Source: Croceimicrobium hydrocarbonivorans
GTDB lineage: Bacteria > Bacteroidota > Bacteroidia > Flavobacteriales > Schleiferiaceae
Length of the DNA: 64,000 nt
Assembly (NCBI RefSeq): GCF_014524565.1
Contig: NZ_CP060139.1
Coordinates: forward strand, 744,001 to 808,000
Reading direction: 5' to 3'
This document shows, in pieces, positions 42,165 through 52,746 of this stretch. Numbering within the stretch: the stretch's first letter is position 1; each line of letters starts with the position of its first letter. A program made the translations under genes and the position numbers. Below the pieces are notes generated by a model that made no database searches, was not told where the DNA came from, and worked only from the letters and a program-made list of their open reading frames with translations.

Positions 42165-44267
42165 ATGGAAAACGAAAAAGATAACAAGGAACAACTGCGG
42201 AAACTGAAAGAACAGTTCTCGCGTAATTCCGGAGAAAAACCCAATGGCAATAATAAAGGCGGCCCCGGTGGGGATCCTCGTCGCCGGTTCAATATTTATT
42301 GGATCTATGCTATTATCGCCCTTTTCCTAATCGCCCTGCAACTCTTACACTCTGTAGGAAGCGATCAAAAGCAAATCAATTTTGATGATTTCACCGCCAT
42401 GATCGAACGCGGTGATGTGAATAAGGTGAAAATCATCAATGAAAAGATTGTTCAGGTATACCTAACTAAGGATGCACTGGATTCTGGCCTGGAAGAATAC
42501 AAAGGCCTGAAGGACAACCCTATGGGTCCTGGTGTAGATGGTCCTCATTTTAGCTTTGAGATGCCTTATGAGGCTTACAAAGAAAATATGAGCTACTTCT
42601 ATGAGCAGCATCCTGAACTAAAAGGCAAACGTATCACTCCTCATTTCGAGGAAGTGAAAGACTATTTCGGTGGTACCTTATCCTATCTAATTCCCTTTAT
42701 TCTCTTAATCGGAATCTGGATCTTCATTATGCGCCGTATGAGCGGTGGTGGCGGTGGCCCCGGAGCGCAAATCTTCAACATCGGTAAATCCAAAGCTCAG
42801 CTCTTTGATCAAAACACCAATGTTAAGATCACCTTTAAAAATGTGGCTGGTTTGGAAGGCGCCAAAGAAGAGGTACAAGAAATTGTAAGCTTCTTGAAAG
42901 ATCCCGATCGTTATACTTCCTTAGGAGGTAAAATCCCCAAAGGTGCTTTATTAGTAGGCCCTCCTGGAACTGGTAAAACCTTATTAGCCAAAGCGGTTGC
43001 AGGCGAAGCTAAGGTTCCTTTCTTCTCCCTTTCAGGATCCGACTTCGTGGAGATGTTTGTGGGTGTTGGAGCTTCTCGGGTTCGTGACCTCTTTAAGCAA
43101 GCCAAGGAAAAATCTCCTTCCATCATTTTCATTGATGAGATTGATGCCATTGGTAGAGCCCGTGGTAAAAATGCCCTTTCGGGCGGAAACGACGAAAGAG
43201 AAAATACCCTTAACCAGCTTTTAACTGAGATGGACGGTTTCGGCACCAATGAACATGTTATTGTTTTAGCCGCTACCAACCGTGCTGATATTTTGGATAA
43301 AGCCCTATTAAGAGCCGGTCGCTTTGATCGTCAGATTTTCGTGGATCTTCCCGAATTGAACGAGCGCAAAGAAATCTTTAAGGTACACCTGGCTCCTTTG
43401 AAATTAGCTCCCAAAGTGGATTCTGATTTCTTGGCCCGTCAAACTCCAGGGTTTAGCGGCGCTGATATTGCCAATGTTTGTAATGAAGCCGCCCTTATCG
43501 CCGCTCGTAAAGACAAAAAAGCGATTGATCAGCAAGACTTCCTGGATGCGGTTGACCGTATCATTGGTGGCTTGGAGAAGAAAAGCAAAATCATTTCTCA
43601 TGAAGAGAAAAAGATCATCGCCCATCATGAAGCAGGTCACGCTACCGTAAGTTGGTTATTGGAACATGCCCATCCTCTGGTAAAGGTTACCATTGTTCCC
43701 CGTGGTCGCTCCTTAGGCGCAGCTTGGTATTTACCAGAAGAAAGACAGCTTACCAATACCGATCAGATTTTGGATGAGATGTGTGCAGCCCTTGGAGGAA
43801 GAGCCGCTGAAGAAATCATTTTCGGAAAAATCTCTACTGGTGCTCTTAGCGATTTGGAGAAAGTAACCAAGCAAGCTAGAGCGATGGTTACCATTTACGG
43901 ATTGAATGCCAAGCTTGGAAACATCACGTATTACGATTCTCAGAATGGTAATGAAATGGGATTCACCAAGCCTTATAGCGAGCGTACTGCTCAAATTATT
44001 GATGAAGAAATCAGTAAGATTATTGAAAATCAATATTTAAGAGCAAAAGAGCTATTAACAGACAATCAGGAAAAACTTATCGAGTTAGCTGAATTGTTAC
44101 TCGAAAAAGAAGTTATTTTTAAGGAAAATTTAGAGGAGATCTTTGGCAAACGGAGATGGAAGAGCAGAGATGAAGTGCTGCATGAAGAAAACCATCCTGA
44201 AGAAGAATTAAACAAAGACCCTGAAGCTTCTACCGAAGAAGCGGAAAGTACTGATCTCCCGGCTTAA
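42165..44267 (+). CDS. ftsH: ATP-dependent zinc metalloprotease FtsH
   Basis: A 700-residue inner-membrane AAA protease. Membrane helices at about 43-63 and 172-189 bracket a periplasmic domain. Walker A GPPGTGKT (265-272), Walker B IIFIDEID, and the second-region-of-homology arginines in LLRAGRFDR. The zinc site is HEAGH (488-492) with Asp further on. It degrades membrane and short-lived proteins; in other bacteria it also tunes lipid synthesis, of interest because cdsA and psd follow. 7 nt to the LUD gene. Confidence 0.97.
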   Translation: MENEKDNKEQLRKLKEQFSRNSGEKPNGNNKGGPGGDPRRRFNIYWIYAIIALFLIALQLLHSVGSDQKQINFDDFTAMIERGDVNKVKIINEKIVQVYLTKDALDSGLEEYKGLKDNPMGPGVDGPHFSFEMPYEAYKENMSYFYEQHPELKGKRITPHFEEVKDYFGGTLSYLIPFILLIGIWIFIMRRMSGGGGGPGAQIFNIGKSKAQLFDQNTNVKITFKNVAGLEGAKEEVQEIVSFLKDPDRYTSLGGKIPKGALLVGPPGTGKTLLAKAVAGEAKVPFFSLSGSDFVEMFVGVGASRVRDLFKQAKEKSPSIIFIDEIDAIGRARGKNALSGGNDERENTLNQLLTEMDGFGTNEHVIVLAATNRADILDKALLRAGRFDRQIFVDLPELNERKEIFKVHLAPLKLAPKVDSDFLARQTPGFSGADIANVCNEAALIAARKDKKAIDQQDFLDAVDRIIGGLEKKSKIISHEEKKIIAHHEAGHATVSWLLEHAHPLVKVTIVPRGRSLGAAWYLPEERQLTNTDQILDEMCAALGGRAAEEIIFGKISTGALSDLEKVTKQARAMVTIYGLNAKLGNITYYDSQNGNEMGFTKPYSERTAQIIDEEISKIIENQYLRAKELLTDNQEKLIELAELLLEKEVIFKENLEEIFGKRRWKSRDEVLHEENHPEEELNKDPEASTEEAESTDLPA

Positions 44268-44274
44268 AAATTAT

Positions 44275-44919
44275 ATGGCGGAGCAAAAATCAAAAAAAGG
44301 CTTGCTCGGTCGTTTCATGGATATCTTATCCGGAAGACCAACAGAAAATTCCCAGACTGAAGAGCTGGACAAGCCTGTTATTGAATTCTCCGCCGAAGAG
44401 TCGGATCCCACAGATTTAGGATTTGTAAAGAAATTTACCGCTTCGGGCGGTAAGTTTCTTTATTGTGAAGATGAAGGGGAAGCCTTTCATTTTTTACGTC
44501 AGATAATGGATGAATCCGGATTGGGTCAGGTCTATTGCACCGACCCCAATTTGATATCCATCCTGCGCAAAGCAGAGGTTAATGTTCATGAGAATGACTG
44601 GACCAATAGCGATGCTTTTTGCACCTCTTGCGAATATTTAGTGAGCTTTAATGGTGGGATAATGATCTCAGCCAATCAGCTTCACGGCAAGAAATTAGAA
44701 GACCTGCCCGAAACCTTTATTACCATCGGACGTACCAGTCAGATCACAGATAATCTTCGTTCTGCCCTGGCAGGCATTAGAGTTCGTTATAAGAACAATT
44801 TACCCTCACAGATTACTACGATAAAAGGACCCAAAAAGGTCGAGAACCTGGAAGAAAACGACCAGGGGAAAATTTGTAATAAGGAGATTTACCTGCTACT
44901 CCTGGAAGATCAGCTTTAA
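44275..44919 (+). CDS. LUD-domain protein (LutC-like)
   Basis: A 214-residue cytoplasmic protein. The C-terminal two-thirds (about 45-212) match the LUD/LutC fold: GKFLYCEDEGEAFHFLRQIM, CTSCEYLVSFNGGIMISANQ, and NNLPSQITTIKGPKK. LutC proteins take part in lactate oxidation with LutA and LutB, but those are absent here and the gene sits between ftsH and cdsA. A different, unknown role is likely. The stop abuts the cdsA start. Confidence 0.82.
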   Translation: MAEQKSKKGLLGRFMDILSGRPTENSQTEELDKPVIEFSAEESDPTDLGFVKKFTASGGKFLYCEDEGEAFHFLRQIMDESGLGQVYCTDPNLISILRKAEVNVHENDWTNSDAFCTSCEYLVSFNGGIMISANQLHGKKLEDLPETFITIGRTSQITDNLRSALAGIRVRYKNNLPSQITTIKGPKKVENLEENDQGKICNKEIYLLLLEDQL

Positions 44920-45735
44920 ATGAACAACCTTATTACCCGAAGCTTAAGTGGGATTGTCTACGTTCTGCTCATTTTGATGAGTACCTTCTACATTCCTCAA
45001 GGTTCCTTTTTATTAGCAGGTATTCTGGGTAGCCTCGCCTTAATCGAATGGCACAATTTTAAACCGGAAGCCCATAAGCGTGGACATTCCGTTTTCTCGG
45101 TCCTTATCCTCTTAATGAGCCTAGCTTATTTCAGCCCCGAAATAAGTGCTATTTCCAAAGCAGCCATGGCCTTAATAAGCTTGGTTTTGATTCTGATGAT
45201 GGTCTTGCAAAACATTTTTGTAGAGAACTCTCAAAAGGCTCTGGATAGCTTGTTCCGTAATGTATTTGGCCTTTTCTATATAGTACCTGCCCTTTTGAGC
45301 TTGGCCTTCCTTGGGGAGCATAGCTGGGTGTTGGCCGGCGTATTCATTATGATTTGGTGCTTCGACTCCTTTGCCTATTTGGTGGGTAAATATTTAGGCT
45401 CTCATAAATTAATGCCGCGTATCTCTCCCAATAAAACCTGGGAAGGTTTCATTGGTGGCTCCCTCTTTTCAGCTTTGGCAGCGGCGCTACTTTGGAACTA
45501 TTCCGGTGTAGAATTCCTAAAACTTTGGCATTGGCTCAGCTTGTCCTTTCTGGTGGTATTGAGTGCTACCTTTGGTGATCTTTTTGAATCAGCGCTGAAA
45601 CGCAAGCATAATCTGAAAGACAGCGGAAAAATGATGCCTGGCCATGGAGGAATTTTAGATCGAATTGACAGTTTGCTCTTTGCCATGCCCGTGACCTTCT
45701 TATTTTTGAATTTAATAGCCACCAACAAACTATGA
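44920..45735 (+). CDS. cdsA: Phosphatidate cytidylyltransferase
   Basis: A 271-residue polytopic membrane enzyme making CDP-diacylglycerol from phosphatidate and CTP. The signature is S-x-x-K-R-K-x(4)-D-x-G..PGHGG-x-x-D-R-x-D; here SALKRKHNLKDSGKMMPGHG followed by GILDRIDS (about 224-251). IMIWCFDSFAYLVGKYLG and RISPNKTWEGFIGG are also typical. Overlaps psd by 4 nt. Confidence 0.96.
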   Translation: MNNLITRSLSGIVYVLLILMSTFYIPQGSFLLAGILGSLALIEWHNFKPEAHKRGHSVFSVLILLMSLAYFSPEISAISKAAMALISLVLILMMVLQNIFVENSQKALDSLFRNVFGLFYIVPALLSLAFLGEHSWVLAGVFIMIWCFDSFAYLVGKYLGSHKLMPRISPNKTWEGFIGGSLFSALAAALLWNYSGVEFLKLWHWLSLSFLVVLSATFGDLFESALKRKHNLKDSGKMMPGHGGILDRIDSLLFAMPVTFLFLNLIATNKL

Positions 45736-46391
45736 TACGCATCCACCACGAAGGATTTCGAATCCTCCTCCAAACTCTGGTCATTTTAGGTCTGATCAAC
45801 TTTTTGGTGATCTGGTTAAGTGATATGGAGTGGTTGGAAAATAGCGTACTCTTTTTAAGCCTGGTGGTATATATCCTGGTACTGCAATTCTTCCGCAATC
45901 CGAAGCGCTTTCCTCCTCAAGGTGATGATATTGTTATTGCTCCTGCCGATGGAAAGATTGTAGCCATCGAGGAAATCGAAGAACCTGAATACTTCAAAAA
46001 GAAAATGCTGCAGATCAGCATTTTCATGTCGCCCTTAAACGTTCATGTGAATCGCTATCCGGTTCCAGGAACGGTTAAATACTCTCAATACCATGCCGGA
46101 GCCTATTTGGTGGCTTGGCACCCAAAATCCAGTACCTTAAATGAGCGTACAGCAGTGGTGGTAGAAAACCCTTCCGGTGTTGAGGTAATGCACAAACAAA
46201 TTGCCGGAGCGGTAGCCCGACGAATTATTAATTATGCCAAAGTGGGTTCCAAGGCCATTCAAGGGGCCGACTGTGGTTTTATTCGCTTTGGATCAAGGGT
46301 AGATATCGTTCTGCCATTGGATGCCAACATTTTAGTTAAAGTTGGTGATAAAGCCCGCGGCGGAGAACAAATTTTAGCTGAATTAAAGTGA
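45732..46391 (+). CDS. psd: Phosphatidylserine decarboxylase family protein
   Basis: A 219-residue short-form Psd that converts phosphatidylserine to phosphatidylethanolamine. A membrane-anchoring N-terminus (about 10-55), then DIVIAPADGKIVAIEEI, ISIFMSPLNVHVNRYPVPG, and the self-cleavage site in GFIRFGSRVDIVLP, where Ser of FGS becomes the pyruvoyl group. Coupled to cdsA upstream (ATGA) and to the ACBP gene downstream. Confidence 0.94.
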   Translation: MIRIHHEGFRILLQTLVILGLINFLVIWLSDMEWLENSVLFLSLVVYILVLQFFRNPKRFPPQGDDIVIAPADGKIVAIEEIEEPEYFKKKMLQISIFMSPLNVHVNRYPVPGTVKYSQYHAGAYLVAWHPKSSTLNERTAVVVENPSGVEVMHKQIAGAVARRIINYAKVGSKAIQGADCGFIRFGSRVDIVLPLDANILVKVGDKARGGEQILAELK

Positions 46392-46681
46392 TGATAGTCA
46401 TGCACAGCGATCTGGACATAGAATTTGAGAAGTATGTGAAAATTGGCAATGATATGCCGCCTCAGGCTGCAGACGATATGCTAATAGCATATGCTTTTTA
46501 CAAACAGGCTACTGTAGGAGATGTGCAAGGAGATCGACCAACTGAATCCAGTAATGTGGTGCAAACCTTTAAATTCGATGCTTGGCGTCGATTGGAAGGC
46601 ATGCCCATGGAAGAAGCCAAGAAGCGCTACATCCAAACCATTATTGAACTAGAAGCTCGACTTAAAAAACCAAAGGCTTAG
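46388..46681 (+). CDS. Acyl-CoA-binding protein
   Basis: A 97-residue four-helix ACBP: DIEFEKYVKIGNDMPPQAAD, then MLIAYAFYKQATVGDVQGDRP with the conserved Y-x-F-Y-K-Q-A-T ligand motif, FKFDAWRRLEGMPMEEAKKRYI and the C-terminal helix. Binds medium and long acyl-CoA esters in the cytoplasm. The frame opens with GTG inside the psd stop (GTGA), with ATGs at 46391 and 46400 as alternatives. A lipid-gene context supports the call. The stop overlaps the convergent cmk by 4 nt. Confidence 0.92.
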   Translation: MMIVMHSDLDIEFEKYVKIGNDMPPQAADDMLIAYAFYKQATVGDVQGDRPTESSNVVQTFKFDAWRRLEGMPMEEAKKRYIQTIIELEARLKKPKA

Positions 46682-47364
46682 GCCTGTCGTTCTTTAGCCC
46701 AGCCCAGGGCCAGATTCAATTGCTCCTCCATGCCGAGGTTTGTATTGTCTAAAACCAAGGCATCTTCGGTTTGGATAAGAGGCGAATCTTCTCGATGCGT
46801 ATCCAGATAATCCCGCTCTTCCAGGTTTTTAGCTACTTCCTCTAAAGTCATTTCCATGCCTTTGCTCTGCAGTTCAGCAAAGCGCCTTTGAGCTCTTACC
46901 TTAGGATCGGCCGTCATAAAGATCTTTAACTCCGCATCTGGCATTACCACCGATGCAATATCCCGACCATCCATCACTACAGATCCTGCCTCAGCAATAG
47001 CTTGCTGTTGCTTTACCAAAAAGCGACGAACCTCTGAAATCTGAGCCACTATACTCACCTTGGAAGCTACTTCTGCTCCGCGAATTTCCCTTTCAACTGC
47101 CCTTCCATTTACATGGATCACCGGCTTGCCTTCGCTTTCGCTGAATTGGAAATCCAGATTCAATCGCGATAATGAGGTAATAAGCTTTGCCTTATCCAAG
47201 CTTCCAGATTGGAAATAGCCCTGCTCCAATGCCCAATATGTTACGGCTCGGTACATGGCTCCGGTATCGATATAGCGAAAATTTAAGGCTGCGGCCAATT
47301 GACGGGCCATGGTACTTTTACCGGTAGACGAATAACCGTCTACTGCAATTCTAATCCCCTTCAT
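46678..47364 (-). CDS. cmk: Cytidylate kinase
   Basis: A 228-residue kinase phosphorylating CMP and dCMP. P-loop AVDGYSSTGKSTMARQLA (about 7-24), FRYIDTGAMYRAVTYWAL, VVMDGRDIASVVMPDAELKI-type motif and the lid RAQRRFAELQSKG. Starts inside the last codons of porQ (14-nt overlap). Confidence 0.96.
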   Translation of the reverse strand: MKGIRIAVDGYSSTGKSTMARQLAAALNFRYIDTGAMYRAVTYWALEQGYFQSGSLDKAKLITSLSRLNLDFQFSESEGKPVIHVNGRAVEREIRGAEVASKVSIVAQISEVRRFLVKQQQAIAEAGSVVMDGRDIASVVMPDAELKIFMTADPKVRAQRRFAELQSKGMEMTLEEVAKNLEERDYLDTHREDSPLIQTEDALVLDNTNLGMEEQLNLALGWAKERQA

Positions 47365-48391
47365 TTTTCTTTTTTCGGAACTCGTCTAAACTAGTTCGGA
47401 GGGTAAGTTGATTGGCACCACCAGCGATGTGGTACATATTACGACTGTAATGCAGATAGAATTTGGAGATTCGGATCCCGCCCCCAACTGAAAATCCGGC
47501 TACCGTTCTGCGGCTATCCAAATTCAGTTCTTGTCGACGACGGAAACTATATCCAAATTGGAGGTTAAAAGATTCTGAAGGAGCAAATTCTGCCCCAATC
47601 ACCACATGGCGTAAGAGGTTATTCCAAATCGATGGGAAATTCTCTTCCACCTCCCCAGTAAATTGATTTACCGTAAATGCAGTAGGATCGGTATAGCGTA
47701 AATCAAAAGATTCTAAATGCTCCAGGGTAATCTGCCAGCGCAAGGGCATATGTTCAAAACGATTGGAAAAACCTAATTGCAATTCGAAGGGTAAGTCCTC
47801 TTTTACGTCGGCATAGGGATTTAGCTGAAAACCGGCATTTTTCATCACCAAAGCCACGGCAATTCTACGTTTTGGAATTTGGTAGGTTACCCCGGCATCC
47901 CAAGCCAAACCCCAAGAACTCCAAGTATCATACACAGAGTTAATCACCTTCATGGTAGCCCCAAATGACCAGGTAGAATCCAAGCGATAGGAATATCCAA
48001 TATTCACCGCCATATCGTTACCAGTGAAGGTTCCTTGGCGAATCCCAATTACATTGGCGCGATCGAATTCGCCATAATCGAAATACTGTAATTGCAGAAA
48101 AAATGTACCTACACTATCAAAATTCTGAGCATAGGCAATATCTGCAAAACGAATATCTGCTACATAATCAACAAAGGAACTGGTGATCTGACCACTCATC
48201 TCCTTGCGTAAGAGGGATGGATTATAGAGGGCAAAGTTGAGATCCTCCACCGTATTGGCGATGGCATTACTCCCCTGACCAGCAACTCTGGCAGAGGCGA
48301 TATTATTTAAAAACTGATAAGTAGTACGGCCTCCCAACTGAGCTTGGGCAAAAAGGGGTACCAGGCAGAGGAATATGAACAGTTTTCTCAT
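47351..48391 (-). CDS. porQ: Type IX secretion protein PorQ
   Basis: A 346-residue outer-membrane beta-barrel protein. Signal peptide 1-17 (MRKLFIFLCLVPLFAQA), then QLGGRTTYQFLNNIASARVA and AFxF-like aromatic-ended strands throughout. PorQ is a component of the T9SS in Porphyromonas and relatives and is often next to cmk, as here. It fits the T9SS cargo proteins in this window. Promoter probably upstream at 48392-48415, no clean -7 box. Confidence 0.88.
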   Translation of the reverse strand: MRKLFIFLCLVPLFAQAQLGGRTTYQFLNNIASARVAGQGSNAIANTVEDLNFALYNPSLLRKEMSGQITSSFVDYVADIRFADIAYAQNFDSVGTFFLQLQYFDYGEFDRANVIGIRQGTFTGNDMAVNIGYSYRLDSTWSFGATMKVINSVYDTWSSWGLAWDAGVTYQIPKRRIAVALVMKNAGFQLNPYADVKEDLPFELQLGFSNRFEHMPLRWQITLEHLESFDLRYTDPTAFTVNQFTGEVEENFPSIWNNLLRHVVIGAEFAPSESFNLQFGYSFRRRQELNLDSRRTVAGFSVGGGIRISKFYLHYSRNMYHIAGGANQLTLRTSLDEFRKKKNEGD

Positions 48392-48445
48392 AAAGGGCGA
48401 AAGTTATGAAAAGAACGTCGATGGCGGAGCTTTATTTGCTGCAAT

Positions 48446-48471
48446 AAAAAAACCCGAAGCTAAGCTCCGGG
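48446..48471 (-). terminator. Terminator of lon
   Basis: On the minus strand CCCGGAGC-TTA-GCTTCGGG (one G-T pair) followed by seven T, about 20 nt after the lon stop. Confidence 0.85.
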
Positions 48472-48492
48472 TTCCAATCTATATTAAAATGC

Positions 48493-50985
48493 TTAAGACT
48501 TGGTTCCAAAACCAATAGCCTTGTTTTCCGCTTTCAGATTTTTAGCGTTCTCCACCAATTTATCCGAAAGGGCAATGTCTATTACTTCCATCATTCGCTC
48601 AACATAGTGGAAAGTTAATCCTTCCAGATAGTCTTCACGAATTTCTTTGATATCCTTCTCATTGCGCTTGGACAAAATGATCTCCTTGATATCCGCCCGT
48701 TTTGCAGCGAGGATTTTCTCTTTAATTCCGCCAACCGGTAACACTTCCCCACGAAGGGTAATTTCACCAGTCATGGCCAATCGAGGTTTCACTTCCCTTT
48801 GAGAAAAGAGTGAGGCCAATGAAGTTAGGATGCTAATCCCCGCCGAAGGTCCATCTTTTGGAACGGCACCTTCCGGGAAGTGGATATGCACATCGTATTG
48901 ATCAAAGAGTCGATAATCTACCCCAAATTCATCGGAATGCGCTTTTAAATAAGCCATCGCAATAGAGGCCGATTCTTTCATCACATCCCCCAGATTACCG
49001 GTAATACTCAATCTTCCACGACCTCTGGCAATGGAGGATTCGATATAAAGAATATCACCGCCAACGGGAGTCCAGGCTAAGCCTGTAACCAATCCGGCAA
49101 TCGATCGATCTTCATAGCGATCCTTGGAAAAACGCTCTGAGCCTAATATCTCGGGCACATCTTTAAGGGCTGGTTTAATGTGGTACTCTTGCTCCATGGC
49201 GATGCTCTTGGCTGCATATCGAACCATTTTAGCAATCACCTTATCTAAACCACGCACCCCCGATTCACGGGTATAGTGTTCAATTACATACTCAAGAACT
49301 TTTTTGCTCAAGCTCAAATGCGTCTTATCTAAACCATGCTCTTTAAGCTGCTTAGGCAGAAGGTGTTTAGCGGCAATTTGTACTTTCTCCTCTACAGTGT
49401 AGCCGTTAATTTCAATGATCTCCATCCGGTCCCTTAAGGCTGGGTGAATGGCGCCTAAATTATTGGCTGTGGCGATAAAGAGGACCTTGCTCAGATCATA
49501 TCCTACCTCCAGGTAATTATCGTAAAAGCTGCTATTTTGCTCAGGATCTAAAACCTCTAACATGGCAGAAGCTGGATCACCATGACCCCTTCCGCTAGAA
49601 AGCTTATCAATCTCATCCAGCACAAATACCGGATTACTGGCTTCAGCTTTCTTAATATTTTGCATCAAACGCCCGGGCATGGCGCCGATATAGGTTTTAC
49701 GGTGACCTCGAATTTCCGCCTCATCACCTAAACCACCTAAAGACATGCGGATATAAGATCGGCCTAAAGCCTCCGCTACACTTTTACCTAAGCTGGTTTT
49801 ACCCACTCCGGGAGGTCCATATAAACAAAGGATAGGCGCTTTCATATCGCCCTTCAATTTCAATACGGCTAGGTATTCTAGTAAGCGCTCTTTTACCTTT
49901 TCCAAACCATAATGATCTCGGTTTAGGATGCGCTCTGCACGTTTGAGGTTGAAGTTATCCTTGGAAGTTTCATTCCAGGGAAGATCCAGCATAAACTCCA
50001 AATAGTTCCGCTGAATACTGAATTCAGGTACCTGAGGATTTACCCTTTGAAGCTTGCCAAGTTCTTTTTCGAAAAGCTCCTTAATTTTTTCAGGCCAATC
50101 TTTCTTGCGGCCTTTAGCTCGCATTTCTTCAATTTCCGTCTCAGTGCTGCTACCGCCTAATTCTTCCTGAATCTGACGCAATTGCTGTTGCAGGAAATAC
50201 TCCCTTTGTTGCTTATCAAAATCCAAACGAACCTTGTCCTGAATCTCGTTCTTCATTTCCAGCATCTGAGCTTCCAGATTCAGCAATTTCAGCACTTCCG
50301 TGGCGCGATCCCCAAGGTCATCAACTTCCAAAAGGTGTTGCTTCTTATCCACTTCCGCATTCATATTATTACTCACGAAATTGAGTAAGAAGGTATCGCT
50401 ATCGATACTGCGAATGGTTAGAGCTGCCTCATTCGGGATTTCTTGAGACTTATCAATGATATCAAGTGCCACATCTTTAATGGACTCCATCATCAATTTA
50501 AACTGACCATCATCCGGGGCCGGCATGCGCTCATCAGACTTGTGCACCCGAGCGTAAATATGAGGCTCCGTGCGATTAAAGTCTTCTATGACAAATCGTC
50601 TTAAGCCTTGTAAAATAACCGCGGTATGTCCATTGGGTAATTTGAACTGGCGAATAACTTTAGCCACCGTTCCTACCCGGTACAAATCTTCGGTTCCTGG
50701 CTCCTCAGTATCGCCATTCTTCTGGCTTACTACCCCTAAGAGGCCCTGATTTTTACTTACCTGATTTAGGAGGCTAATCGATTTATCGCGGCCGGCAGTA
50801 ATTGGGATTACCACCCCTGGAAAAAGAACGGTATTTCGAAGGGGTAAAATGGGCAGTTCCTCTGGTAAATCTTGATTCTTAAGAGACTCTTCGTCTTCTT
50901 TGCTCATCAAAGGGATATACTCCCCTTCTTCGCGCATCACACCAAAATGAAACTGGTCAATATCTTTAAAGTCGGTAAAACTCAT
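48493..50985 (-). CDS. lon: ATP-dependent protease Lon
   Basis: An 830-residue LonA. N-terminal substrate domain (about 40-240, [19 protein letters not shown]), coiled coil, AAA module with Walker [21 protein letters not shown], Walker [10 protein letters not shown], and the C-terminal protease with the Ser-Lys dyad: Ser in [11 protein letters not shown] and Lys about 43 residues later in [13 protein letters not shown]. Cytosolic quality-control protease. A single gene with its own terminator. Confidence 0.97.
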   Translation of the reverse strand: MSFTDFKDIDQFHFGVMREEGEYIPLMSKEDEESLKNQDLPEELPILPLRNTVLFPGVVIPITAGRDKSISLLNQVSKNQGLLGVVSQKNGDTEEPGTEDLYRVGTVAKVIRQFKLPNGHTAVILQGLRRFVIEDFNRTEPHIYARVHKSDERMPAPDDGQFKLMMESIKDVALDIIDKSQEIPNEAALTIRSIDSDTFLLNFVSNNMNAEVDKKQHLLEVDDLGDRATEVLKLLNLEAQMLEMKNEIQDKVRLDFDKQQREYFLQQQLRQIQEELGGSSTETEIEEMRAKGRKKDWPEKIKELFEKELGKLQRVNPQVPEFSIQRNYLEFMLDLPWNETSKDNFNLKRAERILNRDHYGLEKVKERLLEYLAVLKLKGDMKAPILCLYGPPGVGKTSLGKSVAEALGRSYIRMSLGGLGDEAEIRGHRKTYIGAMPGRLMQNIKKAEASNPVFVLDEIDKLSSGRGHGDPASAMLEVLDPEQNSSFYDNYLEVGYDLSKVLFIATANNLGAIHPALRDRMEIIEINGYTVEEKVQIAAKHLLPKQLKEHGLDKTHLSLSKKVLEYVIEHYTRESGVRGLDKVIAKMVRYAAKSIAMEQEYHIKPALKDVPEILGSERFSKDRYEDRSIAGLVTGLAWTPVGGDILYIESSIARGRGRLSITGNLGDVMKESASIAMAYLKAHSDEFGVDYRLFDQYDVHIHFPEGAVPKDGPSAGISILTSLASLFSQREVKPRLAMTGEITLRGEVLPVGGIKEKILAAKRADIKEIILSKRNEKDIKEIREDYLEGLTFHYVERMMEVIDIALSDKLVENAKNLKAENKAIGFGTKS

Positions 50986-51053
50986 TCAATAGCAAATTTG
51001 ATCGCCTCGATGGAGGCAACATCTAAAAAGTCAATCCTTATGCCAAAGGAAGA

Positions 51054-52229
51054 TTAGCCGCGGGAAGTAGCCGTTTTGTCAAAAACTACCTGCAAAATGT
51101 CACGCTCCACCGAATCTAATTCTATCGATCGACGCTCCATTACTAGGGCAGCGGTTTTCATGGCTTTATCAAAGCGGTATTCCATAAAACCACCGGAACC
51201 ACCCCAGCTGTAAGAAGGAATAAAATTACGAGGGAATCCACCACCATAGATATTGGCACTAACGCCCACCACGGTACCGGTATTAAACATGGTATTGATA
51301 CCACATTTAGAATGATCACCCATGATAAGGCCGCAAAACTGCAAGCCTGTGGGCGCGAATCTACCGGCCACATAATCCCAAATTTTCACCTCCTCGTAAT
51401 TATTCTTGAGGTTCGAATTATTGCTGTCGGCACCAATATTACACCACTCTCCTAAAACGGAATTCCCCAAAAAGCCATCATGACCCTTGTTTGAATATCC
51501 GATGATCACCGAGTTATTTACCTCGCCTCCAACTTTACTATGTGGGCCAACCGTAGTTGCACCGTAAATCTTAGTCGCCAATTTCAAAGTAGCGTGCTCA
51601 CAGAGGGCCAGTCCACCGCGAATTACCGAGCCTTCCATTATTTCGGAATCTTTCCCCAAATAGATTGGACCGCTGGTACTATTTAAAACTGCTGCTTCCA
51701 CCTTGGCTCCTTCTTCTAAAAAAATCCGTTCACCAATTAAGGTATTGGTTTTCGAAATAGGGGCAGATTGACGACCGGCTGTAATCAATGCAAAGTCCTT
51801 TTCTAATTCCGCTGCATTATTGGAAAATAGGTGATAAGGACGGGAGATATAGTTGAAGCTGCCTTCATAATCCAATACCTCAGTGTCTTGCTCAGCTTCC
51901 TCCATCAAGGCTTCACGGGTACGAGTAGCGATGAGAATATCCCCTTGCATTAGACTTTCATTTTCTTCGAGAGCTAATACTGCTTCCACCAAATCTGCAT
52001 CTGGGCAAACGGCAGGATTAATAAATAGATCCTCACCTTCCTCCCGCAAGGGAAACTTGGTACTCAAATAATCTTCGGTGAGGTAAGAATAAGTATTCGA
52101 CTCATCCAAACGCTTTAACCACTTTTCTTCTAAGGTCAATATTCCACAACGCAGTTTTGCAGTGGGACGAGTAAAAGTGAGGGGTAATAAATGATCGCGT
52201 TGGCTATCGTCGAAGAAGATGATATTCAT
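51054..52229 (-). CDS. GlmU-like sugar nucleotidyltransferase with left-handed beta-helix
   Basis: Start at ATG 52229 (MNIIFFDDSQRDHLLPLTFT); the longer frame would run into the rpmE terminator. 391 residues. The N-terminal region (about 1-150) is a GlmU_N-like domain (FTRPTAKLRCGILTLEEKW). From about 170 a hexapeptide left-handed beta-helix (ILNSTSGPIYLG, VNNSVIIGYSNKGHDGF, LGEWCNIGADSNNSN). This Bacteroidota family is annotated GlmU-like but lacks the standard LAAGxGTRM-type loop, so the reaction is uncertain. Probably nucleotide-sugar or cell-wall related. Confidence 0.85.
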   Translation of the reverse strand: MNIIFFDDSQRDHLLPLTFTRPTAKLRCGILTLEEKWLKRLDESNTYSYLTEDYLSTKFPLREEGEDLFINPAVCPDADLVEAVLALEENESLMQGDILIATRTREALMEEAEQDTEVLDYEGSFNYISRPYHLFSNNAAELEKDFALITAGRQSAPISKTNTLIGERIFLEEGAKVEAAVLNSTSGPIYLGKDSEIMEGSVIRGGLALCEHATLKLATKIYGATTVGPHSKVGGEVNNSVIIGYSNKGHDGFLGNSVLGEWCNIGADSNNSNLKNNYEEVKIWDYVAGRFAPTGLQFCGLIMGDHSKCGINTMFNTGTVVGVSANIYGGGFPRNFIPSYSWGGSGGFMEYRFDKAMKTAALVMERRSIELDSVERDILQVVFDKTATSRG

Positions 52230-52267
52230 GGTTGGAAAATTAGAGCTGCAAGATAATTGAGGTCCAC

Positions 52268-52298
52268 AAAAAAACCCCTTCTCCAAGCGGAAAAGGGG
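52268..52298 (-). terminator. Terminator of rpmE2
   Basis: On the minus strand CCCCTT..TCC-GCTT-GGA..AAGGGG forms a hairpin followed by seven T, 25 nt after the rpmE2 stop and just before the GlmU-like gene. Confidence 0.8.
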
Positions 52299-52322
52299 TT
52301 TAAAATATGATTAAGAAAAATC

Positions 52323-52577
52323 TTATTTCTTGTTGCGGTTGGCGTAACGGTTGCGGAATTTATCCACACGTCCAGCGGTATCAACCAATTTCACTTTACC
52401 AGTGTAGAATGGGTGAGAAGCCGCAGAAATTTCCATTTTGATTAATGGATACTCAACACCATCTACTTCGATAGTATCGCGGGTATCTGCACAAGAGCGG
52501 GTAATAAAGTAATCTTCGGTACCCATGTCCTTAAATACACAAGGACGGTAGTTTTCGGGATGAATTTCTTTTTGCAT
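52323..52577 (-). CDS. rpmE2: Ribosomal protein bL31, type B
   Basis: Start at ATG 52577 ([20 protein letters not shown]), the usual N-terminus; 84 residues. The zinc-binding CxxC of type A L31 is absent, so this is the zinc-independent type B paralogue. C-terminus [20 protein letters not shown] is typical. It has a well-formed promoter upstream and a terminator downstream. Confidence 0.96.
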   Translation of the reverse strand: MQKEIHPENYRPCVFKDMGTEDYFITRSCADTRDTIEVDGVEYPLIKMEISAASHPFYTGKVKLVDTAGRVDKFRNRYANRNKK

Positions 52578-52625
52578 AACTAATTTTATAGTGGTTAGGA
52601 TTTTGCCCAAGCCAAAAAAGGACTG

Positions 52626-52656
52626 CAAAGCTAGTTAAAGTTCAAGAAGTGAACAA
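52626..52656 (-). promoter_or_regulatory. Promoter of rpmE2
   Basis: Minus-strand TTG (52656-52654), 20-nt spacer, then TAGCTTTG (52633-52626), an exact match to the Bacteroidota -33/-7 consensus and spacing. The best promoter in the window; the expected leader is about 45 nt. Confidence 0.75.
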
Positions 52657-52714
52657 GCCTTTTATTTGGAAAAAATTGAAGATCAGTCCCTCAAGCGATT
52701 TCAAAGATAGGAAG

Positions 52715-52722
52715 TACTTTTG
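52715..52722 (+). promoter_or_regulatory. -7 box of the beta-helix lipoprotein gene
   Basis: TACTTTTG matches TAnnTTTG exactly, 24 nt before the ATG. Confidence 0.5.
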
Positions 52723-52746
52723 AAGCCTTCGAATCGTTACTAGCAC

